The position numbers and the translations under genes are program-made. From Pithys albifrons albifrons (Eukaryota; Chordata; Aves; Passeriformes; Thamnophilidae): a stretch of DNA of 64,000 nt. This document shows positions 1-9,954 of the stretch, piece by piece. Numbering within the stretch: position 1 is the first letter of the stretch; every line of letters begins with the position of its first letter. The stretch spans positions 27,161,889-27,225,888 of the forward strand of contig NC_092497.1 in the NCBI RefSeq assembly GCF_047495875.1. Direction: 5' to 3'. The notes beneath the pieces are model-generated. The model worked only from the letters and a program-made list of their open reading frames with translations. It was not told the origin of the DNA and searched no databases.

Positions 1-1308
1 TTTGCATACAAAGTGCAAGTTTTAACTTTAGATACTTGCCTATGGGTATTACAATGAAAGACAGCACTGCAAACTCAATGTTTTGTTGTCATTTGAGGTT
101 TTATTTAGGTTTTATTTAGGGGTGGATGAGTGGTTGTAGATGAATATATTTTTCTCAGAAACTTCTATTTCCAGCTGTATTTTTAAAGTTTCAAGCTGTG
201 ATCCCATTTTGATAATAAACTACCATTTTCAGATTAGCTCAATATGCAAACAACCACTCCTGGTTTGTTTACAAGCAGATGCCTGTCTGCATTAAGTGAG
301 TATTGAGTAATTGATCCATTTTTATTTCAGTAAGGTTTCAATTTGAGACATCTACTATGAATTTAATTTCCAGAATAGAAAATCAGATAATTTCATTTAG
401 ACCAATAGGCCTTCCATTATGGGGACTCTTTGCATAAATGACTCAGTCAGCCTGAGGGATAACAGCCCCTAACAACACCATCAGAAAGGCAGAGATTTTT
501 TTCTATCCATTCACAGGTATGATGGTGACAAAGGAAGTCTGACAGTTGAAACTCTTCCATGAAACATTTCAATTCAAATTAAAGCATAGTGAGATGGCAC
601 AAGGTGCAGTGAGGGACAGAGGATGTGGGGGTGGATCTTTTTCTGGGATGCTTTTCTGCGTAATTAGATACATTCCTCTCTCCTGCAACCAAATCTGTCA
701 TTATATTTTTGACTCTTTCTGTTCAGAGATTTTCCCCACCATTGTGAGAGAAAGGTTCTCTCTCAGCTCCTGGATTTCTGCTGGGGTCTTGGTGTCCTTC
801 TCAGCCAGAATCATAACCTACTTGGGTAGTTCCATCCTAAGTAGCTTCTGCAATGGAAAAAGGGGTGATTAGTGACATGTTTGAAGGTCCAGCAACTCTG
901 TCCAAGGCCAGAGATTCTTCATACAGACCTTTTCTCCTTCTAGTGAGATCCCTTTCCCTCAGGCACTCAGCCATTCAGGCTTTCCTACCATCAAGGTGTG
1001 ACAAGAACACTTCAGTTGGCATTACTGTAGCTTGTGTCAGAGGGCAAGCCAGCAGAAGTTCATCTCCAGTGAATGAAACCAAGTTTAATGGGGCAGAATT
1101 GATTAAGCTAAGAAGTGTGAGAGTTGAGATCTCTGTGGGATGCAAAACAAAATAACCAGCTTCTGCTCTCTGATCCAAGGTCCACAACTATTTCAGATAA
1201 AGAAAGCTCAGTGCTAAGCAAAATAGCTCCAGCTTTGCTAATTGGATCTCTGAGGAGTTAAAAGTTTCTTTCTATATCCTATAATAGCATTTTCTACTTT
1301 CCTTTCAG
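1..1308. other. No recognisable gene; unassigned sequence
   Basis: AT-rich sequence with no domain, RNA gene or repeat I can name. A short open stretch on the minus strand at about 700-815 has a coding-like composition (it includes AEIQELRENL) but lacks a start, has stops on both sides and matches nothing I recognise. It lies downstream of the minus-strand ERV ORF at 1309-2043, so it could be decayed ERV interior, but this is not shown. Confidence 0.4.
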
Positions 1309-2043
1309 TTATGCTTCTGGATACATATAACCTAAAGAAACCGAATGAATTAAAACAAACACAATTAACACCAGCCAGGCCCCAACACAAAGCAGAGACT
1401 CGCGTATACGGGTCCTCATAGGAAAGACACTCTTCTGATAAACAGCGGGCCACCTCAACAGAGTCACACACTTGTTCTGACATACAGAGGGTGAGATACG
1501 CCCTAGCATTTTACCAAGAACCAACCAAGCCCCATCCCACTCAGGGACTGGCCTGTCCAAAGCTCCTTCCAAAGTTCCAGTGAGTCCCCCAGAGGCATAG
1601 CCTTTCTTAGGTCTGAAACAAGGGAAGCACCGAAGTGCCAGCATTCTTCCAATCTTATACAACAGTTTCATTACCTTTATAAACACTAGTGCTGTCCCAA
1701 TACAATTTAAGTAATAACTGGGACCAATTGTAACAGTAGGGATCTCTCTTAATAGGCCGTTAATTTCATATTTTAACAGGCCTTTAATGTCACATGTCAA
1801 CAAGTCTTTAATGCCAAGATTCAGGAGGGCCTTACATGGATGACAAGTATCAGGCAGACCTAGGTATGTCCCTAGGAGACCTCTCAGAGTGGGAGTAAGC
1901 ATTAGCACCATTAGTATGTAAAAGAATAGAAGGACACTTAACAGGAGGCCTTTCACTACAAGAGACTGCCAGGACATGCCAGCATGGTTGGAGTGACCTC
2001 CTCTGGTACCTCTCAGGTATTTGCTAAAAAGGGTGAAAACCAT
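1309..2043 (-). pseudogene. ERV 5' ORF, 244 codons, membrane-segment rich
   Basis: Open reading frame lying about 180 bases downstream of a tRNA-Gln primer-binding site on the same strand, which is where a retroviral gag should begin. The predicted protein has three hydrophobic segments, at about residues 27-52, 108-130 and 218-241, and a tryptophan-bearing stretch (PEWDGAWLVLGKML) between the last two. No capsid major homology region, CCHC knuckle or protease motif is visible, and no further ERV gene can be followed below 1309, so the element is probably truncated. The final segment is encoded by a 40-base sequence that recurs in the LTR at 2517-2556. It could be a Gag leader, an accessory protein or a chance ORF. 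Its position is the main support for calling it ERV-derived. Confidence 0.5.
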
Positions 2044-2225
2044 TCTTTTTATTGTCTACCTTATGCCTGAGTCCTCTGTTCCCAAACAAAAGACCTTGTT
2101 TATATCAACAATGTATTCTTGGCTGCCTTCACGGTGATTGTTTTGAAAATACTACTTCAGTTGGCAGTTCTCCCGGACACTGTTCTCTAAACAGAGAGCT
2201 ATTTACAAAACAATCCAAGGTCAGT

Positions 2226-2243
2226 ATCTCGGTGGAACCTCCA
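2226..2243 (-). promoter_or_regulatory. Retroviral primer-binding site, tRNA-Gln
   Basis: On the minus strand this reads TGGAGGTTCCACCGAGAT, which is complementary to the 3' 18 nucleotides of vertebrate tRNA-Gln (acceptor end plus CCA). Four bases separate it from a TGTGACA terminus that fits the CA end of an LTR. This is the strongest evidence that the neighbouring minus-strand sequence is a provirus. The tRNA match is from my knowledge of the tRNA-Gln 3' end and was not searched. Confidence 0.8.
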
Positions 2244-2247
2244 ATAA

Positions 2248-2760
2248 TGTCACAGGTTAGGCCTAGCTGTTGCCAACTTTGGACTGGCCCCCCTTCCCTC
2301 TCTCAGAACCTTCCCAGGAAAGGAAAGGGAAAAGAAAAAAAAACAGAAAAGACACACACTCTAAAGAAACTGAACTGAATAAAAAGAATAAATTACATTT
2401 ACTAACATTTACAAATTACACTGTATACACAATACATAGGATCCCACCCCCCCCCGGGGAGAGGGGAAGGGAGAAAAGGGGATTGATTAGCCGGAAAATA
2501 GGGAAGACACCAACTCAACCTAAAGAAACAGAATGAATCAAAACAAACACAATTAAAAACTTCAAGGAAGGGGAACAAGAATGAAAAAATTTCACCCAGG
2601 ACAGGAGAACCACCAGGGACCGGAGGGACCAGACTTTAACCACCTCCCTCCAGCTCCTCAGCCCAGGAGGGGAAGACAGGAACCAAACCACTCCCCCCCT
2701 GCTACGTGGAAGACACGTGTGGAATACTTGTAACTTCCTTAGATACAATGGTTACTGAGG
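2248..2760 (-). repeat. 5' LTR of the tRNA-Gln-primed ERV (outer limit uncertain)
   Basis: The inner end is placed at the CA just before the primer-binding site. Read on the minus strand the region is GC- and CT-rich upstream, then AT-rich toward the primer site, as in an LTR. The outer TG end and a target-site duplication could not be fixed, so the 2760 limit is approximate and the LTR may extend to about 2.9 kb. A homopolymeric C run at about 2447-2455 and an A run near 2335-2342 lie inside it. Confidence 0.5.
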
Positions 2761-5700
2761 AAGCCATGGGTCAAACCATTACGCTAATGTTGTTGACATC
2801 CAAGCAGATGCTGACCTCACCTTTGTGCTTCTGCTGGCCTATGTTATTCACTAATCCTAGTTCCCAAGAAGAAAGCCCTCTGAGCATCAAACCAGTAGCA
2901 AAAAAAATTCAGGAGTTCTCCTAAAGCATGCAAAAAGTTGAGGAAGGGATCAGCCATGCCCATGGTCAGTAAAGATGGCCTGTGCTTGAATCCTGACTGC
3001 ACTGGTTCTGTGATTTCTCAGATAAGTGGACCTGAAGCAGAGATGAACCCACCCTACCATTCATTGTGCTGCTATCCCTGCTGCCATATGAAAGCTCTAA
3101 GTATAATTTACATGCTGGCAACTAAACAAGAGACTAGCTTTTACTTAAACTGTAAGATCAAAACCACCCAATATAGAATGTTAATGAGGTTGGGTGGAAG
3201 AGATAAAGACACATTAGAGATGCTAACTGTCTTTTAAGATACTTTGTAAGCTTTTTAGCCTTTTAGTTTCCTTTGACTGTAACAGGAGTCATGCAGCTAA
3301 ATGCTTCCACGGTGCTTTATAAAATTACTCTACTGGATTTAGACTGAGTCTTCCATGGCTTTTCCAACATTAGTTGTCCTAAATGTTTTTTTTCTTGCAG
3401 AACACTGGCATCACCTTGTTCTGCATGCTTCTTTTCTATATAGACATGTGGGTTTTTTTAATTTTGGGGTTGATACTAAAGTGATTAATATCTTAGTAAA
3501 AATCTTCCTTGACTGACTTTTTCTGATATTGTTGGCTCTTTAAGCTGTTCAGTTCATGTCCTGCAAATCCAGGAGAGATTTCCAGCTTTACTTTGTCTTA
3601 TTAGGGAAGGCAGATTAGTACCTTGTGGAGCTGTTCACAGAGCAGGTCAGGAATCATTACAGAAAAACACTAAGAAGTAGGATATGAAGCCAGACTGCAT
3701 TATTTAGACACTAAGAAGTTAGAATGCACTGGATGATGCTAGAAGCAGGAGAAAATCAAGATACATTTAAAAGGAAATACATAATGTATGTATTTCAAGA
3801 GCAGAAGATTTCACAGTTCTGGTCAGAGTCATGAGAAATTCTGTGATATCTTTGACTGTTCTACTGACAAGGTAAAAGATGGAGGGAAGGCAGGTAGCAG
3901 GGGATTTCTACCTGTTTGTATTTTTTCCTTTCTTATTTTCTAAATTGTCACATGAATTAAGAGTTGCAGTTACTGCTTAAATCTCATACTGATAGTAATA
4001 AACCATTAAAAATTAAGAATCTTCTGCTGATGCTCTCTGTCTGAAAGGTAACTGCATTTAAATCCTGTGAGTTTATCAAAGTAGCTCCCAGTTACCCAAA
4101 GAGATGAAGTCATTCTTTTTCTGGTAGATATAAATATCAGTCGTCACATTGCCTGGATTAGCACTTGCTAGTGACATGGACACCACAGTAATCATCCTAG
4201 AAATATCCTGACAGGTCTGGAATAAGTGGTAATCTCTTAGCTGTTAATATTTTCCTGTAATAAGGACTGATAATGAGCACACCCTGGAAGCTCATTGCAG
4301 TCTAGTTTGGCAATAGATGTAGCCAGATAATTAGAGTAACAAGTTAATGGTGTTATTTTAGCAGGTTGGGGGAAGATTGGAAAACTAATAGGGACACTTA
4401 AAATATTATTTTTTGTAGACAACATATTGGAGACAGACTTAAAAATACATTCTTTAAAATTATTTGTTGACAGTCAGAGTTTCTTGATGTTCCTGTGAAG
4501 CAAAATAAATTTTAAAAATCAGGGTAAAGAAGACATCCATTTCAATTTATATAAAATGAGGTAAATGTTACACCCAAAGCAAGAATTAGGAAGGGTTAAT
4601 ATGAGACCTTAAGTGATAGCCTATTTCATGTCAAGTACCAGGAAGTAAAGATATCATCAGTGTGTCCCAACAAATGCAAAAACTCCTGCACATGAGTGGA
4701 ATGTCTTTGCTGCATTACCACATCCAAACAGGCGGGTTTTTATCTAAATCCCTAGTGCCTCCTAGTTTCGGATCCTAAACAGGAGGCAGACACCTTCCAA
4801 GTTTTAGATCTGGGCTGTGATCTATCTACACTTGATACCAATATTTTTCAAACAGACAATGGATGTGGAAAAAGAAAGGCATATGTATTATACGTATGTA
4901 CATATGTACGCGTGGTCAGCTCACTTCAGGTCTTTCTATCTCTATGTTTCTACATCTAAGCTTTTATTCGTAGGGTCAAATTTCACAGCACTAGTAAACA
5001 ATTTTAGTGAGTGAGGTAGAAGAGTGAGGAAGGACACAGGGAGCCATCAAAAAAGAGACAAGGATCTGGCAGTTACTGTGGCAATGGCAGACAGATGGGA
5101 AGGCATGTCTAACCACAGACCAAAGCTCAAATCAACCATCTTGCCCTTGACTGACGGTTACAATGAAGGAAAAGTTGGCAATAACCAATGCCATCAGTTT
5201 CCTTCACTTCAGAATAGTTTCAGGAGGATTTGGAGACAAATACTGAAAAAGGTAATGGCAGATGCCTTTGTAGAGGTAAATAAATTATTTTTTATCTTGC
5301 TGTTCTTTTTTGCCTTACTAGTTCCATTTTGACTTGGCTCAAGAGGGTAAATGTTGACATATTGGGCTTGAACAAAGGTCTGCCTTATCCAGCATCCCAT
5401 CTCTGCTGATGGTGGTCAGTATTTGCTCAGTATATGCAAAAGGCATACACAGGGTAAACCTTCCCCTGGTACATTCTTACAGCTCCTAGCAGCCAGAGGC
5501 TCAGATTCTTTCTCAACACTCTTGGCCTCAACAGGCATATAATTGACTGTTTGCACCATTTTGGTCCAGTTTGCTTCGTTTAAGGGGAAAATTTGGGCCC
5601 CCCTTTGTCTCAGTTAACATTTTCTTTTGTTTCAGAATAAGAAAGGATATAAGCTGGGGTCTGAGCCTCTGCCCAGGTGTCTTACCTGTTGGAATCTGTT

Positions 5701-5806
5701 TGCTTGCCATTTTCAGTTGTGTAGATGATCTGTAAATTGACGTTATGGGGAAGCTCAAGGGTGCTTTTTTTAGTGTGGTATATAAAATTAAATACATTCC
5801 ATACAA
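2761..5806. other. No recognisable gene
   Basis: Three kilobases of AT-rich sequence without an ORF, RNA gene or repeat that I can identify. The first 100-200 bases may still belong to the LTR on the left. All open frames are short and unrelated to known domains. Confidence 0.5.
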
Positions 5807-5955
5807 CCTTGAGACTAGCTGAGTTGGTTAGAGTGGTGTTAATAACACCAAAGTTATGTGTTTGATCCCTATATGGGTCATTCACTTAAGAGCTGGACTG
5901 GATGACCCTTGTGCATTCTTTTCAACCCAGAATATACTGTAATTTATTCTGTGGT
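5807..5955 (+). repeat. tRNA-Ile-derived SINE with CR1-like tail (TguSINE1-like)
   Basis: The head (5807-5880) resembles tRNA-Ile over its full length, with an A-box-like segment at 5816-5827 and a B-box-like segment at about 5858-5869, followed by the acceptor-side ATATGGGTCA. The tail (5881-5955) has the CR1 3' UTR pattern GAGCTGGACTGGATGACCC and ends in degenerate ATTCTGTG repeats. tRNA-Ile plus a CR1 tail is the known architecture of passerine TguSINE1. Several B-box and stem changes show it is old and not a functional tRNA gene. The RTE-like LINE begins 13 bases after it. Confidence 0.8.
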
Positions 5956-5967
5956 ATGTAATATGTC
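5956..5967. repeat. Target-site duplication, left copy, of the RTE-like LINE
   Basis: ATGTAATATGTC occurs here and again at 9943-9954, exactly bracketing the LINE. The leading ATG of the right copy may belong to the ATG-repeat tail, so the certain duplication is the 9-base TAATATGTC. Confidence 0.85.
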
Positions 5968-6724
5968 TTCTCTGGGGACACCCCCTTGTCGCGGGGGAGA
6001 AGCTTGCGTGCCCTCATGAGGTTGAGAGCTATGCTGGAGGTGGTTTGTGCCACCAGTAGGGTCTCTCATGCCAGACAGGTCTCACCTGAAGGGTCAGACA
6101 AAGTGTGTCCACGGGCAGGATGGGCTCGCTAGCCGTCTGGCAACCATCCTAGGAGAAGGACAACTCCAACCCCAAACCCGGGCAGATGGGTCTCGCTTAG
6201 CCCTGTAAGGCCATCCATCTAAGAGAAGGATACTCTAACCAAACCTATGTCCTGAGGTATTCGCTGTCACCGTCCAAGCTCGCTGGGCCATGGCAGATGA
6301 ACCTTAGGAGTAAAAGGTGGGGCCAGTTCTGCGCACGCTGTGCCTCACCTAAAAAATCCATTGCGCAGGCCTGAAGGGTTCACCCACATTGCAAAGCCCT
6401 GTAGCGACAGGTGAGGGTCGAAAACGGCAGGTGATAGGAAGCAGCTGGAAGCCGCAGACCCAACCCTGCATGCAGGCGGTTCAGGATATGGGTCATTAGA
6501 GACTTGACCCCGGAGATGACAGTCTCTTGCGGCAGCATCCTGAATGACCAAGCAGCCTTTTCTAGGGACAGCACTGCTTGCTCCACATGGAGAGGGGCCT
6601 AGCAAAGGTGACCTAAACAAAGCTCATCTCCACACCCGGTTGGATAACCGCGGCCAACCGGCATCTTCCATGCGGTCAAACAAAAACAAAGAGATTTCAA
6701 AGGCATACACCTGCCTGCAAAGTT
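5968..6724 (+). other. 5' UTR of the RTE-like LINE
   Basis: GC-richer than the surroundings, with no long ORF in the endonuclease frame. The segment 6250-6383, including CCATGGCAGATGAACCTTAG and CTGTGCCTCACCTAAAAAAT, is shared with the SINE on the minus strand at about 58115-58243. The true ORF start is not obvious. Several RTE elements carry an HDV-like self-cleaving ribozyme at the 5' end, but I cannot demonstrate that fold here. Confidence 0.6.
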
Positions 6725-7480
6725 GTGCTCAAACTAACACTCGCATGTTGGAACATCACAACCATGCTTGATACTGGGGATAGTGGACGTCCTGAGCGTC
6801 GTTCTGCTCTAATTGCCCACGAACTGACAGGGCTCAACATTGTCATTGCTGCTTTCAGTGAAATTCGTCTTCATGAGGAAGGCAGCCTTAAAGAACATGG
6901 TGCTGGCTACACACTCTACTGGTCAGGCAAACCCAAAACCGAAAGACACCTTTGAGGAGTTGGCTTCATGATTAAAAACTCCATTGCCTCCAAACTTGAA
7001 AATCTGCTGACAGGTCATTCCCATCGCATTATGTCCTTACGCCTCCCTCTACACAACAAGCAACATGTTGTTCTTTTTAGCGTATATGCCCCAACTCTCC
7101 AAGCTGACCCAGTGGAAAAAGACAAATTCTACACCGACCTGCACTGCCTCACCCAAAATGTTTCTGCAGATGATAAAATAATAATCCTTGGTGACTTCAA
7201 CGCCAGAGTAGGTAAGAATTCTGAAGCCTGGAAAGGAGTCCTGGGCATGCATGGCGTTGGAAACTGCAACAACAACGGACACTTCCTGCTAGAGTTTTGC
7301 GCAGAACGGCAGCTCACCATCACCAACACTATCTTTTAACAGAAAGACAGCCTGAAGACAACCTGAATGCATCCTCGATCCAAGCACTGGCACCTCATTG
7401 ACTATATCGTAGTACAACAGAGAAATATCAGTGATGTCCGTCATACTCGAGTGATGCCGAGTGCAGAATGTCAAACAGAC
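6725..7480 (+). pseudogene. LINE endonuclease (APE-type), inactivated
   Basis: The frame encodes an exonuclease-endonuclease-phosphatase domain that would nick target DNA to prime reverse transcription. Recognisable blocks in order are ACWNITTM, the SEIRLHEEGS block with the catalytic Glu, LFSVYAPT, ILGDFNARVG with the Asp/Asn pair, and HLIDYIVV near the end. In-frame stops occur at 6953-6955 (TGA, probably a CGA Arg codon lost by CpG decay) and 7337-7339 (TAA). After about 7480 the coding continuation moves to another frame, indicating an indel. The order endonuclease then RT matches RTE and related LINEs. Confidence 0.85.
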
Positions 7481-7895
7481 AAACCGCCTTGTGTGCTGCA
7501 AACTTAACCTCCACTTCAAGCCCAAACCTAAGAGAGGCAGCATTCTAAGGAGGAGGCTTCAAGTCAGCAATCTTCAAGCAGCCACAGTGAGAGACAGCTT
7601 CCAGGGAAACCTTCAAACTAGACTTAAAGATAATCCCATAGATCCCTCTCCTGAAGCACTTTGGCAACATATTAAAAGTTGCATCCTGCAGTCCTCTGAA
7701 GAGTCCCTAGGGTTCTCCTCCAAGAAAAACAAAGAATGGTTTGATGAGAACAATCAAGAGATCCAGGAATTGCTGAAGAAGAAGAGAACTGCTCACCAAG
7801 CACACCTTGCTCAGCCATCTTGCCATATAAAAAAAGCCGCCTTTCGTCTTGCATGCAGCAAGCTCCAACAGAAACGTCGAGACATCCAGAACTAG
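7461..7895 (+). pseudogene. LINE ORF linker between endonuclease and RT
   Basis: The coding continuation of the same LINE in a shifted frame. The 144-codon stretch is rich in Lys, Gln and Arg (for example LLKKKRTAHQAHLAQ), the usual basic linker between endonuclease and RT in RTE-type proteins. It ends in a TAG at 7893-7895, after which coding similarity resumes in the frame used by the RT. It overlaps the endonuclease segment by about 20 bases because the exact frameshift point is uncertain. Confidence 0.75.
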
Positions 7896-9895
7896 CAGAA
7901 AAGACACAACTATGCACAGATTTGGGTGACCAAAGAGGATTCTATGAGGCCCTGAAAGCAGTGTACAGACCCACACACCAGGTTCAAAGCCCCCTACTCA
8001 GTGCAGATGGTCAACTGCTTCTAACAGATAAAACCTCCATCCTGAACTGATGGTCTGAGCACTTTCAGACTCTCTTCAGTTCCAACCGTGTAGTCCAAGG
8101 CACAACAATTCAGCACATTACACAGCAACCGGTGAAACATGAATTGGATGCAGCCCCTACTATGGGAGAGATACTCAAGGCCATACAACAGGTGAAAACT
8201 GGCAAGGCAGCTGGGGTCGATGGAATTCCACCTGAAATCTGGAAGCATGGAGGTCAAGCACTCCATGCCAAATTCCACAAGCTTCTTGTGCATTGCTGGG
8301 AACAAGGAGAACTACCACCAGATCTCCGTGATGCAGTCATTATCACCCTGTACAAGAAGAAAGGAGAAAAATCAGACTGCTCAAATTACCAAGGTGTTAC
8401 TTTGCTCTCCATTGCTGGTAAAATCCTTGCAAGAATACTTCTGAACAGATTAGTACCCACTACTGCAGAAGATCTTCTACCTGAAAGCCAGTGTGGTTTC
8501 AGAGCCAATAGGAGCACCACAGACATGGTGTTTGTTCTCAGACAACTGCAAGAGAAGTGTAGGGAACAGAAGAAAGGTCTCTATGTAACCTTCGTTAACC
8601 TCACCAAAGCTTTCGACACTGTGAGCAGAAAAGGCCTGTGGCAGATCTTGGAATGTTTAGGATGTTCCCCCAAGTTCCTCAAAATGATCATCCTGCTACA
8701 TGAGGATCAGCGTGGACAAGTCAGATATGGCGATGCACTCTCTGAGCCCTTTCCAATAACCACTGGTGTGAAACAAGGTTGCGTTCTTGCACCAACTCTA
8801 TTCACAATCTTCTTCAGCATGATGTTCCAAAGAGCCACAGCAGACCTCGATGAAGAAAACGGCATCTACATCCGATATCCTACCGATGGAAGCCTCTTCA
8901 ACCTAAGGCGACTGAAGGCCCACACCAAGACCCTGAATCACCTTGTCCGTGAGCTGCTTTTTGCTGATGATGACACCCTCGTTGCTTACACAGAAGCAGC
9001 TCTGCAGCGCTTAACATCCTGCTTTGCAGAGGCTGCTGAGCTTTTTGGGCTGGAAGTCAGCCTGAAGAAGACGGAAATTCTCTACCAACCTGCACCTCAA
9101 GAAGTCTTCCATCATCCTCACATCACCATAGGCAATTCAGAGCTTAAGTCAGTTCAGCAGTTCACCTATCTGGGAAGTATCATTTCCTCAGACGGTAAGA
9201 TTGACAAAGAGATAGACAACAGGCTAGCAAAGGCATACAAAGCCTTCGGAAAACTCCATAAAAGAGTCTGGTCCAATAAACACCTGAAGAAAAGTACAAA
9301 GATTAGTTTCTACAGAGCCATTGTACTGTCTACTCTTTTATATGGGTCTGAATCATGGGTCGTCTACCACCACCACCTGCAGCTTCTCAAATGCTTCCAT
9401 CAGCGCTACCTCCATTCAATCCTAAACATCCACTGGTCTGATTACGTGACCAATGTGTCTGTTCTTGAACAGGCAGGGGTCAGCAGTATCGAGGCCATGC
9501 TGACGAGAACTCAGCTGCGCTGGGCAGGGCACGTCTCCATGATGGAGAATCACCACCTTCCAAAGATTGTGCTCTATGGTGAACTCGCCACCAGCTGCCG
9601 CAAGGGAGGAGCCCCGAAGAAGAGATACAAGGACTCCCTGAAACAACATCTCAGCCTTGACCAGATTGACTGCCACCAATGGTCCACTCTGGTCTCCAGT
9701 CAGGATTCATGGAGACACACCATTCACGACACTGCTGCTTCCTTTGAGAATGCACAGAGAGTCAGTCTTGAGGAGAAAAGACAATGCAGAAAGAACCGTT
9801 CCTTGCCAATGTCACCTAGGGAGACGTTCTGCTGTGCCTTTTGTGACCGGATCTGCCTTTTTAGCCACCAGCATGCTTGCAGCAAGCGTGGGTAG
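7896..9895 (+). pseudogene. LINE reverse transcriptase with C-terminal zinc finger
   Basis: The RT domain of the RTE-like LINE. From 8132 it is open for 587 codons, and the same frame reaches back to 7896 with one stop at 8048-8050 (TGA, again likely from CGA). RT blocks in order are GKAAGVDGIPPEIWK, QCGFRANRSTTDMVF, TKAFDTVSRKGLW, TTGVKQGCVLAPTLF and the catalytic LFADDD at 8957-8974 (FADD at residues 277-280 of the open part), then FTYLGSIISSDGKID. The C-terminus has a CCHH finger-like CAFCDRICLFSHQHAC. The finger spacing looks short, so it may carry a small deletion. All catalytic aspartates remain, so the insertion is old but not ancient. Confidence 0.9.
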
Positions 9896-9909
9896 TGCCC
9901 TTCTCAAAT

Positions 9910-9923
9910 CTTCGTTCGCGAAG
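9910..9923 (+). other. 3' terminal hairpin of the RTE-like LINE
   Basis: CTTCG-TTCG-CGAAG forms a 5-bp stem with a UUCG loop, immediately before the CATGATGATG tail. The SINE at 58050-58364 has the same hairpin with one pair changed on both sides. This is a plausible recognition site for the LINE RT. Confidence 0.6.
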
Positions 9924-9942
9924 CCTAGCCATGATGATGATG

Positions 9943-9954
9943 ATGTAATATGTC
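9943..9954. repeat. Target-site duplication, right copy, of the RTE-like LINE
   Basis: ATGTAATATGTC, matching 5956-5967. Confidence 0.85.

Larger units (their letters stand above)
5968..9945 (+). mobile_element. Near full-length RTE-like non-LTR retrotransposon
   Basis: A 3.98-kb element bounded by a target-site duplication. It has a 5' UTR of several hundred bases, a disabled ORF encoding an apurinic-type endonuclease then a reverse transcriptase, a short 3' UTR with a hairpin at 9910-9923, and an ATG-repeat tail. A single ORF carrying both enzymes and a short trinucleotide tail rather than poly(A) fits the RTE group. AviRTE is the published bird RTE and the first family to compare. The reading frame has three in-frame stops before the RT core, one further stop between coding blocks and at least one frameshift, so this copy cannot move itself. 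Its 5' UTR (6250-6383) and 3' end recur inside the 5S-headed SINE at 58050-58364. Confidence 0.85.

Noticed and set aside
5807..5880. A tRNA-Ile gene
   Set aside because: Stem and B-box changes, and a CR1-type tail follows immediately; it is a SINE head.
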